Assembly (NCBI GenBank): GCA_963843275.1
Contig: CAWJJM010000011.1
Location: 124,001 to 188,000 of the forward strand
Source of the DNA: CAWJJM01 sp963843275
GTDB taxonomy: Bacteria > Acidobacteriota > Thermoanaerobaculia > Multivoradales > JBCCEF01
Reading direction: 5' to 3'
DNA: 64,000 nt
Shown here: one piece after another, positions 9,078 through 20,809 of the stretch
Position numbering within the stretch: position 1 is the first letter of the stretch
How the letters are laid out: every line of letters starts with the position of its first letter
Translations under genes and position numbers: made by a program
Notes under the pieces: generated by a model
Seen by the model: the letters and a program-made list of their open reading frames with translations, nothing else
Databases searched by the model: none
What the model was told of the DNA's origin: nothing

Positions 9078-9146
9078 GCTGCGGCGACTTGGGGCCGTCT
9101 CAGGCGGCCCGGGGAGCCGCGACGTCGCGGGCGGGCCCGCATCCGT

Positions 9147-9617
9147 CTAGCCCGGGGAGTCGGGGGTCTCGGTGTCTTCGGGGGGCGGGTCGAAGGCGCG
9201 GGTGGGGGGGCCGAGGGCGGCGCGGTCGGGGGCGGCGGCGGACTCGCGGCGGGTGCGGGAGCAGATGCCGGTGGCGAGGCCGTCGGGGGTGGCGTGGGCG
9301 TAGACCAGGTAGCGCTCGCCGAGCTCGAAGGGGTAGCCGCAGGTGGAGCTGTCGCGGGCGGTGTGGACGCTGACCGTGTCGCCCTCGGGGACGCCCTTCC
9401 ACACGGCGGTGAGGGCGAAGGTGACGCGCAGGCGGGGAAGACCCTGGCGGGCGACCGGCTCGACGCCGACCACCTCGCCCGCGAAGACGGCGTCGGCGCG
9501 GACGGCCTCGGCGGCGGGCGGGCCGGGCTCGACGCAGCTGCAGGCGGCGGCCGGGGGCGGCGCGGCGAGGGCGGCGGCGAGGGCCAGGGCGGCGGCGGGG
9601 ACGGCGATCGGTCGCAT
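9147..9617 (-). CDS. Secreted TIMP/NTR-like small protein
   Basis: A 156-aa exported protein. The ATG at 9617 has AAGGAGG just upstream, better than the in-frame start 45 bp earlier. A signal peptide (MRPIAVPAAALALAAALA) ends in AAA before the mature start CSCVEPGPP. An N-terminal CxC followed by a DAVFAGEVVGVEP strand, a WKGVPEGDTV strand and a cysteine pair (STCGYPF, ATGICSR) matches bacterial proteins annotated as tissue-inhibitor-of-metalloprotease-like (NTR/OB fold). In animal TIMPs the N-terminal Cys chelates the protease zinc; whether this protein inhibits anything is unknown. The C-terminal ~30 residues are proline/acid-rich and disordered. Confidence 0.7.
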   Translation of the reverse strand: MRPIAVPAAALALAAALAAPPPAAACSCVEPGPPAAEAVRADAVFAGEVVGVEPVARQGLPRLRVTFALTAVWKGVPEGDTVSVHTARDSSTCGYPFELGERYLVYAHATPDGLATGICSRTRRESAAAPDRAALGPPTRAFDPPPEDTETPDSPG

Positions 9618-9726
9618 CGGGAGCCTCCTTCTCGGGTCCGGTCGGTGCAAGCCGGCGGCCACCTCGGCACCCGCCGTCCGGCGGCGCCGAGACGGTGCGC
9701 GGCGCCTCGCTCGGCCCGCCCGCCCC

Positions 9727-11814
9727 TCAGGCGGCGCGGCGGGCCGCCTCGCGCAGCAGGCGGCGGGCTTCGCCGAGGGCCTCGCGCAGGTCCTCGCGCT
9801 CGCCGTCGTCGAGCTCCTCGCCGCCGAAGCTCTCGCGCAGGTAGAGCCCCATCAGCCGACGGGTGGGATCGGCCGCCGCCGCGAAACGGGCGGCGAGCCG
9901 GTGCTCGAAAGCGAGCGGGCCGGTGGCGTCGCCCACCGGCACGCCCGTCCCCTCGACGGTCTCGCGCAGCAGCCGGTAGGCGCGGGTGGCGGTCAGCGGG
10001 GCGCGGTAGCGCCGCCAGAGCAGCGCCGCGAGGACCAGCGCCGACAGCACCAGCGCCAGGGTCAGGGTCCAGCGGCCGCGGCGGGGGACGGCGGCGGGCG
10101 CCGCGGCGGCGCCGCCGGCGGGGGTGGCCGGCGTGCTCTCCACCGCGCCGCCGGCCGGCTCGTCCCGGTGGCGGAAGCTGCGCCACAGGTGCAGCACCGC
10201 CCCGAGCGAGCGGCGCAGGACCTCCCACTGGTCCTCGACGCCGTAGGTCAGCACGTAGCGGTCCCAGCCGAACGACAGCGAGTCGTAGAGCTGGCGGGCC
10301 AGGGCCAGCGCGCCGGCGTCGCCGACCCCCGGACGGCCCGCCGGCGGCGTCGGGTCGAGGGTCGCCCAGCCCTCCGGCGGCAGGTACGCCTCCACCCAGG
10401 CGTGGGCGTTGGACTGGCGCACCGCGTAGTAGCCGAGCGGGTTCTTCTCGGCGCCCAGGAAGCCGGCGACGAGCCGCGCCGGGATGCCTTCGGCGCGCAG
10501 CAGCAGCACCAGCGCGGTGGCGAAGTACTCGCAGTGGCCGCGGCGGTGCACGAACAGGAAGTCGTCGATCGGGCGCTCGCTGGCGCCGCCCACCAGGTCG
10601 AGGCTGTACTCGTAGTTCTGGCGCAGGTAGCGCTCCAGCCGGCGCGCCCGCTCGGGGGCCGGGCCGGAGCCGGCCACCCGCCGCGCCAGCGCCGCCATCC
10701 GCGGGGTGACGCCGGTGAGGTCGAGGCTCGGCGTGTCGAGCCCCTGCGCCGGCGCCGCCGCCCCCGACACCGGCCGGCCGGTCACCGCCACCTCGTAGCG
10801 CAGGCGCTCGTGCACCGGGTGGGTCAGCCGCACCGCGCCGCCGCGGTCGACGCGCAGCCCGCGGCGCGGCACTTCGAGGCGGACCGTCTCCACCGGCAGC
10901 GGCAGCCCCAGGGCGTCGAGCGGCTGCAGGAAGATCTCCACCCGCCCGACCGCCGCGTCGCCCGGGACCAGCCGCAGCGAGCCGCTGCGCAGGTCCCCGA
11001 CGGCGGCGGCGCGGCGCCAGGAGCGGCCGTCGTAGTGGTCGAAGGCGCCGCCCTTGAGGCGGATCTCCGGCGGCGGGCCGTTGACATCGTACTGCAGCCG
11101 CAGCGCCACGTCGTGGTTGCTGCGGACGCGGCCGATCGAGTCGAGGCTGACCTCGTCCGAGAAGCCGGTGGCGGTGATCTCGGTGCCCAGGCCGCGCCCG
11201 CCGACGCCGTAGATGTAGGGGCTGCGCACCCGCGGCAGGACGGCGAACAGGGGCACCGCCAGCACCACCGTCACCAGCACCGCCGACGTCAGGAAGGCGG
11301 CCAGCGGCACCCCGAGGCCGGCGCTGTCGCGGCGGCCGAAGCCGATCAGCAGGTGGAACAGGGCGAAGCGCGACAGCAGCAGCAGGGCGACCGCCAAAAA
11401 GACGACCAGGAAGAGCGCCACCGACAGGTGGACGCTTGTCGCCACCGCGGCCAGGAAGACGAAGAAGATCCCCAGCACCGCCTGCCACTTGTCGCGCTCG
11501 CGGCGCAGCGAGAAGAGCTTCACCACCAGGGCGTACAGCCCGAGCCGCACCACCGGCCCGACGAGGACGCCGCGGCTGAACAGCAGCAGGTCGGCGGCGA
11601 AGACCGGCAGGTAGGCGACCGCGGCGACGTTCGCCGCCCAGGGCGGCAGCCAGCGCTCCTCGCCCGGGCGCCAGGCGCGCCGCAGGAAGGCCGCGACCGC
11701 CAGCGCGTAGACGGCCGCCACCGGCCAGCCGACGACGTCGTTGAACGGCAGGGGCAGCGGCGCGAGCAGCGCCAGGAGGCCGAGCAGGAGGCGCTTCTCG
11801 CGACCGAAGCTCAC
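9727..11814 (-). CDS. TgpA-like transglutaminase membrane protein (DUF3488 + transglutaminase core)
   Basis: A 695-aa protein whose GTG start overlaps the stop of the DUF58 gene (GTGA). The N-terminal ~170 residues form several TM helices (DUF3488), followed by a periplasmic β-rich region with YIYGVGGRGLG and a transglutaminase-like domain holding the triad: Cys in RRGHCEYFATAL, His in SNAHAWVEAYLP and Asp in TLDPTPP. Another TM helix (WTLTLALVLSALVLAALLW) and a cytoplasmic DUF4129-like tail end it. TgpA is an inner-membrane protein with periplasmic transglutaminase activity, essential in Pseudomonas. With the MoxR and DUF58 genes it forms the common MoxR-DUF58-TGase module, probably acting on the envelope. 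Confidence 0.9.
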   Translation of the reverse strand: MSFGREKRLLLGLLALLAPLPLPFNDVVGWPVAAVYALAVAAFLRRAWRPGEERWLPPWAANVAAVAYLPVFAADLLLFSRGVLVGPVVRLGLYALVVKLFSLRRERDKWQAVLGIFFVFLAAVATSVHLSVALFLVVFLAVALLLLSRFALFHLLIGFGRRDSAGLGVPLAAFLTSAVLVTVVLAVPLFAVLPRVRSPYIYGVGGRGLGTEITATGFSDEVSLDSIGRVRSNHDVALRLQYDVNGPPPEIRLKGGAFDHYDGRSWRRAAAVGDLRSGSLRLVPGDAAVGRVEIFLQPLDALGLPLPVETVRLEVPRRGLRVDRGGAVRLTHPVHERLRYEVAVTGRPVSGAAAPAQGLDTPSLDLTGVTPRMAALARRVAGSGPAPERARRLERYLRQNYEYSLDLVGGASERPIDDFLFVHRRGHCEYFATALVLLLRAEGIPARLVAGFLGAEKNPLGYYAVRQSNAHAWVEAYLPPEGWATLDPTPPAGRPGVGDAGALALARQLYDSLSFGWDRYVLTYGVEDQWEVLRRSLGAVLHLWRSFRHRDEPAGGAVESTPATPAGGAAAAPAAVPRRGRWTLTLALVLSALVLAALLWRRYRAPLTATRAYRLLRETVEGTGVPVGDATGPLAFEHRLAARFAAAADPTRRLMGLYLRESFGGEELDDGEREDLREALGEARRLLREAARRAA

Positions 11815-12815
11815 GCCGCCGCCGCCCCCTCGAAGCCGAGGCGCAGGCGCGCCGCGCGCGGGTCGCCGGCCACCAGCGCCGACCGCTTGCGCGGCCCCGG
11901 CTCCAGCCGCGCCAGCGTCTCGAGGATGGCCAGCCGCTGGCGCCGTCCCGAGCCGAAGGCCTCGATGCCGTCGCGGGTGACCAGCTCCACCTCGAAGCCC
12001 CGCGCCAGGTGGTCGAGCGCCGCCGTCGCCGCCTCGCTGACCAGGGCCTCGAAGCGCTCGCGATCGCCGCTGGCGTGGAGTGGCCCGACCCCGTTGTCGA
12101 GCAGGATCGACAGCCGCTGCCCGCCCTCCTGCTCGCGCTCGATGTAGATCAGGTCGCCGGTGCGGGCGCTCTGCTTCCAGTGGATGCCGCGCGGGTCGTC
12201 GCCCTTGCGGAAGCCGCGCAGCGAGTGGAGCTCGTGCCCCCAGGGGGCGCGCCGCGACGGCCCCGGCCCGCGGTCGCCCGCCGCCTCCGGCCGGCGCCGC
12301 GACGCCGCGAAGATCTCCGGGAAGACCAGCGCCTCGAGGTCGACGCGGTGGCGCGTGCCCTTGCGGAACAGGCCGAACGGGAACAGGCTCGACAGGTGGC
12401 CGTGGCCGAAGTGGTGCGGGCCCCGCCGCGGCAGGATGAGCTCGATCATCCCCTCGCTGGTGCCGTGCGGCGGCAGGTAGGGGATGAACAGCGGCTGGCC
12501 GCGGCGCTCCAGCCCGAAGAGCAGGAACCAGCGCGGCAGAAGCCGCCCGCGGTTGTGCAGCCGGAAGCGGACCCGGAACGGCCGGTTGGCGAAGATCTCC
12601 GGAGGCGGCTCGATCTCCAGCTCCAGGGCGCGCACGTTGTGCCGCGAGGCGAAGCCCGAGACCAGCAGCGCCGCCAGCATCAGCGCCAGCACCATGTAGA
12701 GGGCGTTGTTGCCGGTGTTGGTCGCCGCCACCGCCACCACCACGGTGAGCAGCACGTACCACAGCCCCACCTTGGTGATGCGGATGCCCTCGGGAACGAC
12801 CTTGCGCCCGCGCAC
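11811..12815 (-). CDS. DUF58 family protein (vWA-like), MoxR partner
   Basis: 334 aa, GTG start. Two TM helices at the N-terminus (YVLLTVVVAVAATNTGNNAL and the next segment) are followed by a β-domain and the DUF58 signature FRKGDDPRGIHWKQSAR, then LSILLDNGVG, which occupies the place of the vWA metal-site strand. DUF58 proteins are encoded with MoxR ATPases and are thought to be clients or adaptors in chaperone-assisted assembly of envelope proteins. It lies 16 bp downstream of moxR and overlaps the transglutaminase gene by 4 bp, so the three genes form one transcription unit. Confidence 0.9.
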   Translation of the reverse strand: MRGRKVVPEGIRITKVGLWYVLLTVVVAVAATNTGNNALYMVLALMLAALLVSGFASRHNVRALELEIEPPPEIFANRPFRVRFRLHNRGRLLPRWFLLFGLERRGQPLFIPYLPPHGTSEGMIELILPRRGPHHFGHGHLSSLFPFGLFRKGTRHRVDLEALVFPEIFAASRRRPEAAGDRGPGPSRRAPWGHELHSLRGFRKGDDPRGIHWKQSARTGDLIYIEREQEGGQRLSILLDNGVGPLHASGDRERFEALVSEAATAALDHLARGFEVELVTRDGIEAFGSGRRQRLAILETLARLEPGPRKRSALVAGDPRAARLRLGFEGAAAA

Positions 12816-12831
12816 CGGGATCCGCCCTCGC

Positions 12832-13803
12832 CTAGACGGGCACCGGGATCGAGGCCACCAGGCGGGTGACCGCCTCGCGGGCGGCGGCGAGGTCGGTGCC
12901 CGCCCGCCGCACCACCACGCGGTGGGCGAGGACCGCCGGCGCCAGGGTCTGGACGTCGTCGGGCACCGCGTACGGCCGGCCCTCGGCGAGGGCGAGCGCC
13001 TGGGAGGCGCGGTAGAGGTCCTGCACCGCCCGGGTCGACACGCCGAGCACGAAGTCGCCCCCGTGGCGGGTCGCCTCGGCGATCGAGAGCATGTAGTCGG
13101 CGAGCTTCTCCGCCACGCGCACCTCGGCGACGCGCGCCTGCAGCTCGGTGAGCTGCCGGTGGTCGAGCACCGGCTCGAGGGCGGCGAGCTCGTCCTCGAC
13201 GCCGCCCGACAGCAGCAGCTCGCGCTCCTCGCGCCGCGGCGGATAGCCGATGGCGAGCGACATCAGGAAGCGGTCGAGCTGCGACTCGGGCAGCGGGAAG
13301 GTGCCCTGGTACTCGAGCGGGTTCTGGGTGGCCAGCACCACGAAGGGGCGCGGCAGCGTGTAGCGCTTGCGCTCCACCGACACCTTGCGCTCGCTCATCG
13401 CCTCGAGCAGGGCCGACTGGGTCTTCGGCGTGGCGCGGTTGATCTCGTCCGCCAGCACGACGTTGGCGAACAGCGGTCCGGGGACGAACTCGAACGCCTG
13501 GCTGCGCTGGTTGAAGATCGACACCCCGATGATGTCGGACGGCAGCAGGTCGGAGGTGAACTGGATGCGCTGGAAGGCGAGCCCCAGCGAGCGGGCCAGC
13601 GCCTGGGCCAGGGTGGTCTTGCCGACCCCGGGCACGTCCTCGATCAGCACGTGGCCGCGCGCCAGCAGCGAGATCGCGGCCAGCCGGATGACCTGCGGCT
13701 TGCCGCGGATCACCCGGGCGACGTTGGCCTCCAGCGCCTGCAGCGCGGCGTGGGCTTCGGGCAGCGGCGGGCCGGCGGCGGCGCGGGGCTCGGTGGTGGT
13801 CAT
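12832..13803 (-). CDS. MoxR family AAA+ ATPase
   Basis: A 323-aa AAA+ ATPase. The ATG at 13803 (MTTTEPRAAAG) is chosen because the upstream in-frame extension is an arginine/threonine-rich shadow of the neighbouring lipoprotein gene. Walker A is EDVPGVGKTTLAQ, Walker B is VVLADEINRATPKTQSALLE, and sensor 1 lies in VVLATQNPLEYQGTFPLPE. The lid domain has GVSTRAVQDLYRASQALAL. MoxR proteins act as chaperones in maturation of complexes, usually with vWA/DUF58 partners as here. It is first of the MoxR-DUF58-transglutaminase set and lies 61 bp after the lipoprotein gene. Confidence 0.95.
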   Translation of the reverse strand: MTTTEPRAAAGPPLPEAHAALQALEANVARVIRGKPQVIRLAAISLLARGHVLIEDVPGVGKTTLAQALARSLGLAFQRIQFTSDLLPSDIIGVSIFNQRSQAFEFVPGPLFANVVLADEINRATPKTQSALLEAMSERKVSVERKRYTLPRPFVVLATQNPLEYQGTFPLPESQLDRFLMSLAIGYPPRREERELLLSGGVEDELAALEPVLDHRQLTELQARVAEVRVAEKLADYMLSIAEATRHGGDFVLGVSTRAVQDLYRASQALALAEGRPYAVPDDVQTLAPAVLAHRVVVRRAGTDLAAAREAVTRLVASIPVPV

Positions 13804-13864
13804 CTCGTCGGTCGTCCTCGAGGGCCCCGGTGCGGCGCGGACCGACCGCGCCCTCCCGTGGCGG

Positions 13865-14437
13865 TCAGCCCTGATCGGCGGCGGCTTCGAACTCCTTGTA
13901 CTGGTCGCGCTCCTCCGGCGGCACCGCCTGGCGCAGCTCGACGTTGAAGCGGTCGCCGGGGGCGAAGTCGACGTCCTCGAGCATGTAGGTGACCGAGTTG
14001 CGCGAGCCCGGCGGCACCTTGCTCGTGTCCACGTAGATCTTGTAGGTCGCCTTCGGGTTCTCCGCGGCATCGGCCTGGGTGACGTCGAGGGTCAGGCCGG
14101 GCAGGCGGTCTCCGGTCTTGTTCTTGTTGCGCAGCATGATGTCCAGAGCCACGTCCTGGCGCACCGGCACCGGCGCCGGCTCGGCCGTCTCCGCCGCCTG
14201 CGGCGTCGTCGCCGTGTCGACGGCCTCGCCCGGCGCGGCCGCCACCACCGTGGAGTCCACCGCCACGGGCGTCTCGTGGACGTTGAAGCTGTTGAGATTC
14301 GCCTCGTAGTTGGCGCGCAGCCGCGCCACCCGCTGCTCCGGGGCCTCCCGGGCGCAGGAGACCACGACCAGCGCCGCGGCAAGAGCCATGCCTGCCAGGA
14401 CGATGCGGGATGCGGCGGGGCTCGATGGGCGACGCAT
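13865..14437 (-). CDS. Predicted lipoprotein of unknown function
   Basis: A 190-aa protein with a good Shine-Dalgarno (GAGGAGG) before ATG. The signal peptide ends in a lipobox-like LVVVSC, predicting diacylglyceryl-cysteine anchoring. An Ala/Thr/Pro-rich linker (residues ~60-90) leads to a compact domain with DVALDIMLRNKNK, LTLDVTQAD, TYKIYVDTS and VTYMLEDVDFAPGDRFNVELR, a β-sandwich-like pattern. I do not recognise a named family. Its place just upstream of moxR suggests a periplasmic or outer-membrane partner of that module (inference only). Confidence 0.75.
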   Translation of the reverse strand: MRRPSSPAASRIVLAGMALAAALVVVSCAREAPEQRVARLRANYEANLNSFNVHETPVAVDSTVVAAAPGEAVDTATTPQAAETAEPAPVPVRQDVALDIMLRNKNKTGDRLPGLTLDVTQADAAENPKATYKIYVDTSKVPPGSRNSVTYMLEDVDFAPGDRFNVELRQAVPPEERDQYKEFEAAADQG

Positions 14438-14477
14438 GACGACCTCCTCCTCGAGGGGATTTGTAGACGGTAAATCC

Positions 14478-15185
14478 TTACGATAGAAGATTGTAGCGGA
14501 GAATCGACCAGATCGCCGCGATGCCGTCCTTCCAGCCGATCTTCTTGCCCTCGGCGTAGGTGCGGCCGCGGTAGGAGATCGGCACCTCGTAGATCCGCGC
14601 CCCGCTGCGCGCCATCCGGGCGGTGAGCTCGGGCTCGATCCCGAAGCGGTTCGAGCGCAGCCGGACGCCGTCGAGGACCTCGCGGCGGAAGACCTTGTAG
14701 CAGGTCTCCATGTCCGACAGGTTGAGGTCGGTGAACATGTTCGACAGCGTGGTCAGCGCCCGGTTGCCCAGCGAGTGCCAGAAGAACAGCACCCGGTGCG
14801 GGCCGCCGAGGAAGCGGGAGCCGAACACCACGTCGGCCTCGCCTTCGAGGATGGGGCCGAGCAGCCGCGGGTACTCGCGCGGGTCGTACTCGAGGTCGGC
14901 GTCCTGGATCAGCAGGATGTCGCCGCTGCCCGCCGCCAGGCCGGTGCGCACGGCGGCGCCCTTGCCGCGGTTGACCTCGTGGCAGAGCAGCCGGAACGGC
15001 GCCGGGTCCGAGCGCTCCGCCAGCTCGCCGAGGAGCTCGCGGGTGCCGTCGGCCGAGCCGTCGTCGACCACCACGATCTCCCGCTCCACCCCCGGGGGCA
15101 ACGGCGCCGCGGCGACGCGCGCCAGGAGCTCGCGCACGGTGTCGCGTTCGTTGTACGCCGGAACGATGATCGACAGAGTGGTCAT
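14478..15185 (-). CDS. GT2 family glycosyltransferase (dolichol-phosphate mannosyltransferase-like)
   Basis: 235 aa from the ATG at 15185; a TTG nine bases earlier is possible but less likely. GT-A fold motifs are TLSIIVPAYNERDTV, IVVVDDGSADGTREL, NRGKGAAVRTGLA and the DxD in LIQDADLEYDPREY; GSRFLGGPHRVLFF and the DMETCYKVFRREV block match the DPM1-like/polyprenyl-phosphate glycosyltransferase group. These enzymes transfer a sugar from a nucleotide donor to polyprenyl phosphate on the cytoplasmic face. There is no C-terminal TM anchor. It is transcribed divergently from recA. Confidence 0.9.
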   Translation of the reverse strand: MTTLSIIVPAYNERDTVRELLARVAAAPLPPGVEREIVVVDDGSADGTRELLGELAERSDPAPFRLLCHEVNRGKGAAVRTGLAAGSGDILLIQDADLEYDPREYPRLLGPILEGEADVVFGSRFLGGPHRVLFFWHSLGNRALTTLSNMFTDLNLSDMETCYKVFRREVLDGVRLRSNRFGIEPELTARMARSGARIYEVPISYRGRTYAEGKKIGWKDGIAAIWSILRYNLLS

Positions 15186-15261
15186 CGGCGGCAAAGTCTA
15201 CTGCAGCCGCCCGCCGCGCCCGCCGCCGGAGCGAGGCGGACGGCGGCTTTTCGTTTAGAGT

Positions 15262-15339
15262 GGAGTGCTCCCCCCAGGGACGCCCGCCGCGGCGCCCGCC
15301 CCCCGGCCCCCCGAGGCGGTGACGGGGCGGGAGCACTCC
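15262..15339. promoter_or_regulatory. Long-spaced inverted repeat upstream of recA
   Basis: GGAGTGCTCCC at 15262-15272 and its exact reverse complement GGGAGCACTCC at 15329-15339 form 11-bp arms 56 bp apart in the divergent gap between the GT2 gene and recA. The downstream arm lies inside the spacer of the candidate recA promoter. The arms do not match the LexA boxes I know (GAAC-N4-GTTC or GTTC-N7-GTTC). This could be a two-site operator; no experiment is implied. Confidence 0.4.
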
Positions 15340-15347
15340 GCTAGAAT
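15319..15347 (+). promoter_or_regulatory. Candidate sigma-70 promoter of recA
   Basis: GTGACG (15319-15324) and TAGAAT (15342-15347) are separated by exactly 17 bp, giving a predicted start near 15,354 and a short leader with GGAG before the recA ATG. The -10 is strong for such GC-rich DNA, the -35 is moderate. Confidence 0.5.
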
Positions 15348-15379
15348 GAGCGAGAACCGACCAGGAGTGAGCGATTCCC

Positions 15380-16453
<1,074 letters not shown>

Positions 16454-16463
16454 GAGCGATCGG

Positions 16464-17582
16464 ATGCGCGACCCCCGCTACGGAGACCTCGCCCGCCTGC
16501 TGGTGGGCTACTCGTGCGCCCTCCAGCCCGGCGACAAGGTGCTGATCGAGGCGATCGACGTCCCCCACGAGTTCGTCCAGGTGCTGGTGGCCGAGGCCGC
16601 CTCCGCCGGCGCCCGTCCCTTCGTGACGCTGAAGAGCCAGGCGATGTGGCGGGCGCTGATGCAGGCCGCCGACGCCGAGCAGATGCAGCTCATCGGCGAG
16701 GCGGAGGCCTTCCGCATGGGGCGGATGGACGCCTACGTGGGGCTGCGCGGCAACCCCAACGTCTCGGAGTGGTCGGACGTGCCGCCCGACAAGATGAAGC
16801 TCTACGAGAGCCTGGTGTGGAAGCCGGTGCACCAGGACATCCGGGTGAAGAAGACCCGCTGGGTGGTGCTGCGCTGGCCCAACCCGTCGATGGCGCAGCT
16901 CGCGCAGATGTCGACCGAGGCGTTCGAGGACTTCTACTTCCGCGCCTGCACGCTGGACTACGCGCGGATGTCGGCGGCCATGCAGCCGCTCAAGGAGCTG
17001 ATGGAGGCCACCGACCGGGTGCGCCTGGTGGCGCCCGACACCGACCTCGCCTTCTCGATCCGCGACATCCCGGCGGTGCCCTGCGACGGCAAGCTCAACA
17101 TCCCCGACGGCGAGGTGTTCACCGCGCCGGTGCGCGACTCGATCGAGGGCACCATCCACTACAACTCGCCCACCCTCTACCAGGGCGTCACCCACGAGGA
17201 CGTGCGCCTGACCTTCGAGAAGGGGAAGGTCGTCGCCGCCACCTCGTCCGACAGCGACCACCTCAACCGGGTGCTCGACACCGACGAGGGGGCGCGCTAC
17301 GTGGGCGAGTTCGCCATCGGCTTCCACCCCTATATCCACAAGCCGATGAAGGACATCCTCTTCGACGAGAAGATCGCCGGCTCGATCCACCTCACCCCCG
17401 GGCAGGCCTACGAAGAGGCGTGGAACGGCAACACCAGCCAGATCCACTGGGACCTGGTGCTGCGCATGGGCCCCGAGGCCGGCGGCGGCGAGATCTGGTT
17501 CGACGACCGCCTGGTGCGCAAGGACGGCCGCTTCGTCCTGCCCGAGCTCGAGGGCCTGAACCCGGAACAGCTCACCGCCTGA
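16464..17582 (+). CDS. M29 family aminopeptidase
   Basis: A 372-aa thermophilic-type metallo-aminopeptidase (AmpS/AmpT/PepS family), a cytosolic enzyme that removes N-terminal residues from peptides. The start has AGGAG 8 nt upstream. The C-terminal catalytic domain shows the M29 ligands in order: Glu in PDGEVFTAP (~217), Glu in YVGEFAIG (~281), His in SIHLTPGQAYEEA (~309) with a nearby Tyr, and the His/Asp pair in SQIHWDLV (~331/333). Length is close to the usual ~410 aa, slightly short at the N-terminus. Confidence 0.92.
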   Translation: MRDPRYGDLARLLVGYSCALQPGDKVLIEAIDVPHEFVQVLVAEAASAGARPFVTLKSQAMWRALMQAADAEQMQLIGEAEAFRMGRMDAYVGLRGNPNVSEWSDVPPDKMKLYESLVWKPVHQDIRVKKTRWVVLRWPNPSMAQLAQMSTEAFEDFYFRACTLDYARMSAAMQPLKELMEATDRVRLVAPDTDLAFSIRDIPAVPCDGKLNIPDGEVFTAPVRDSIEGTIHYNSPTLYQGVTHEDVRLTFEKGKVVAATSSDSDHLNRVLDTDEGARYVGEFAIGFHPYIHKPMKDILFDEKIAGSIHLTPGQAYEEAWNGNTSQIHWDLVLRMGPEAGGGEIWFDDRLVRKDGRFVLPELEGLNPEQLTA

Positions 17583-17667
17583 CCGCCGCCGGCGGCGGCC
17601 GAACCGACGCCACGACCGCGATGCGCCTCCCGACGCCCGCCACCCCCCGCCGCCGCCGGAGTGCGCC

Positions 17668-19722
<2,055 letters not shown>

Positions 19723-19770
19723 GCGGACGCGGGCGCGGCGGCGGCGGCGCGCCTGCCCGCTCGCAGTGCG

Positions 19771-19788
19771 GGCGTCCCCCTGGACGCC
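19771..19788 (+). terminator. GC hairpin after nadE
   Basis: GGCGTCC-CCCT-GGACGCC is a perfect 7-bp stem with a 4-nt loop in the gap after nadE. There is no T-tract, so it may only stabilise or slow transcripts; it is not a strong intrinsic terminator. Confidence 0.3.
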
Positions 19789-19935
19789 TCCGTCGCCGCC
19801 AGCGCAAGCTCCCCGCGTCCCCACCCGTCTCCGCGCCCCGGCGCGGTAGTGTCGGTCTCCTGCGGTCGCAACGGGGGGCCGAGACACACTCCCGGGCCGG
19901 CGGAGCCCGCCTGCGGGAGCGACACAGGAGGACGC

Positions 19936-20640
19936 ATGGACGAGCCGCTGCGGCAGAGACTGCTGACCCCGGCCGGGGTGCTGGCCACCGCCGCCGCCCT
20001 GACCGCGGTGGCGTGGCTGGAGAACGGCCTCGCCCCCTGGTCGCCCTACTACGGGGTCTACGCGCTCTCGGCGACGCTGCTGCCGCTCGCCCTGGGCACC
20101 TACCGCTTCGGGCCGCTCTCGCGGCTGCGCTGGTGGCACTGGCCGGGGCTGTTGGTCCTGGCCGCCCTGCTCCAGGTCGTCGCCGGGGTGTTCGTCTCCA
20201 CGGTGTGGCCGGCCCTGCTCGACCTCGTGGGAGTCGCGGCGGCAGCGGACTTCCCCACCGCGCTGGGCCGGATGTTCGCGGCCGCGGCCGCCCGCCTGCC
20301 GGGCGACGCCGCCCTCCACCAGAAGCTCTACCTCGGCGCCATCCTGGCGTGGGCCGGCCTCGGCGAGGAGCTCTTCTACCGCGGCTACGTCCAGGGCACT
20401 CTGCGCCGGCGCTGGGGCCGCTGGCCGGCGCTGGTGACCGCCACCTTCCTCTTCGCCGTCCGCCACGCCACCCAGCTCGCCCTGGTCTCCCCCTACCCCT
20501 GGGCGGCCGCCGCCTCCTGGGTCGTCTTCGCCTTCCTCGTCGGCCTCGCCCTCGGCCTCCTCTACGAGCGCACCGGCTCGCTGTGGCAGCCGGTGATCGT
20601 GCACTACGCCTTCAACCTCCTCCCACTGGTCGCGGGCTGA
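19936..20640 (+). CDS. CPBP family intramembrane metalloprotease
   Basis: 234 aa from the ATG at 19936, chosen for its AGGAGG; the upstream frame extension is not protein-like. About seven hydrophobic segments. The CPBP/Abi catalytic motifs are present: the glutamate pair in GLGEELFYRGYVQG, His in FAVRHATQL, and His in PVIVHYAFNLLP. These proteases (Rce1/CAAX-prenyl relatives) cleave within membranes; in bacteria they have been linked to bacteriocin immunity and signalling. No precursor peptide or bacteriocin gene is seen beside it, so the substrate is unknown. Confidence 0.88.
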   Translation: MDEPLRQRLLTPAGVLATAAALTAVAWLENGLAPWSPYYGVYALSATLLPLALGTYRFGPLSRLRWWHWPGLLVLAALLQVVAGVFVSTVWPALLDLVGVAAAADFPTALGRMFAAAAARLPGDAALHQKLYLGAILAWAGLGEELFYRGYVQGTLRRRWGRWPALVTATFLFAVRHATQLALVSPYPWAAAASWVVFAFLVGLALGLLYERTGSLWQPVIVHYAFNLLPLVAG

Positions 20641-20809
20641 GGCCGGGGCTCCTCGCGAACGCCGGCGAGCCGACGGACCGTTCCGCCTCGGCCGGATCGC
20701 CTCCTGGCCCCCGGAGCCTTCCCGTGGGGAGGGCCGACGACCGCCTGCGGCGCTGCTTCTGCGGACCAGCGCTCGCGGCGACGGGACGACGCCACGTCGA
20801 CGATCCGTC

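Noticed and set aside
15262..15339. CIRCE element (HrcA site) upstream of recA
   Set aside because: The half-sites GAGTGCT and AGCACTC are in the reverse order and 61 bp apart; CIRCE is TTAGCACTC-N9-GAGTGCTAA.
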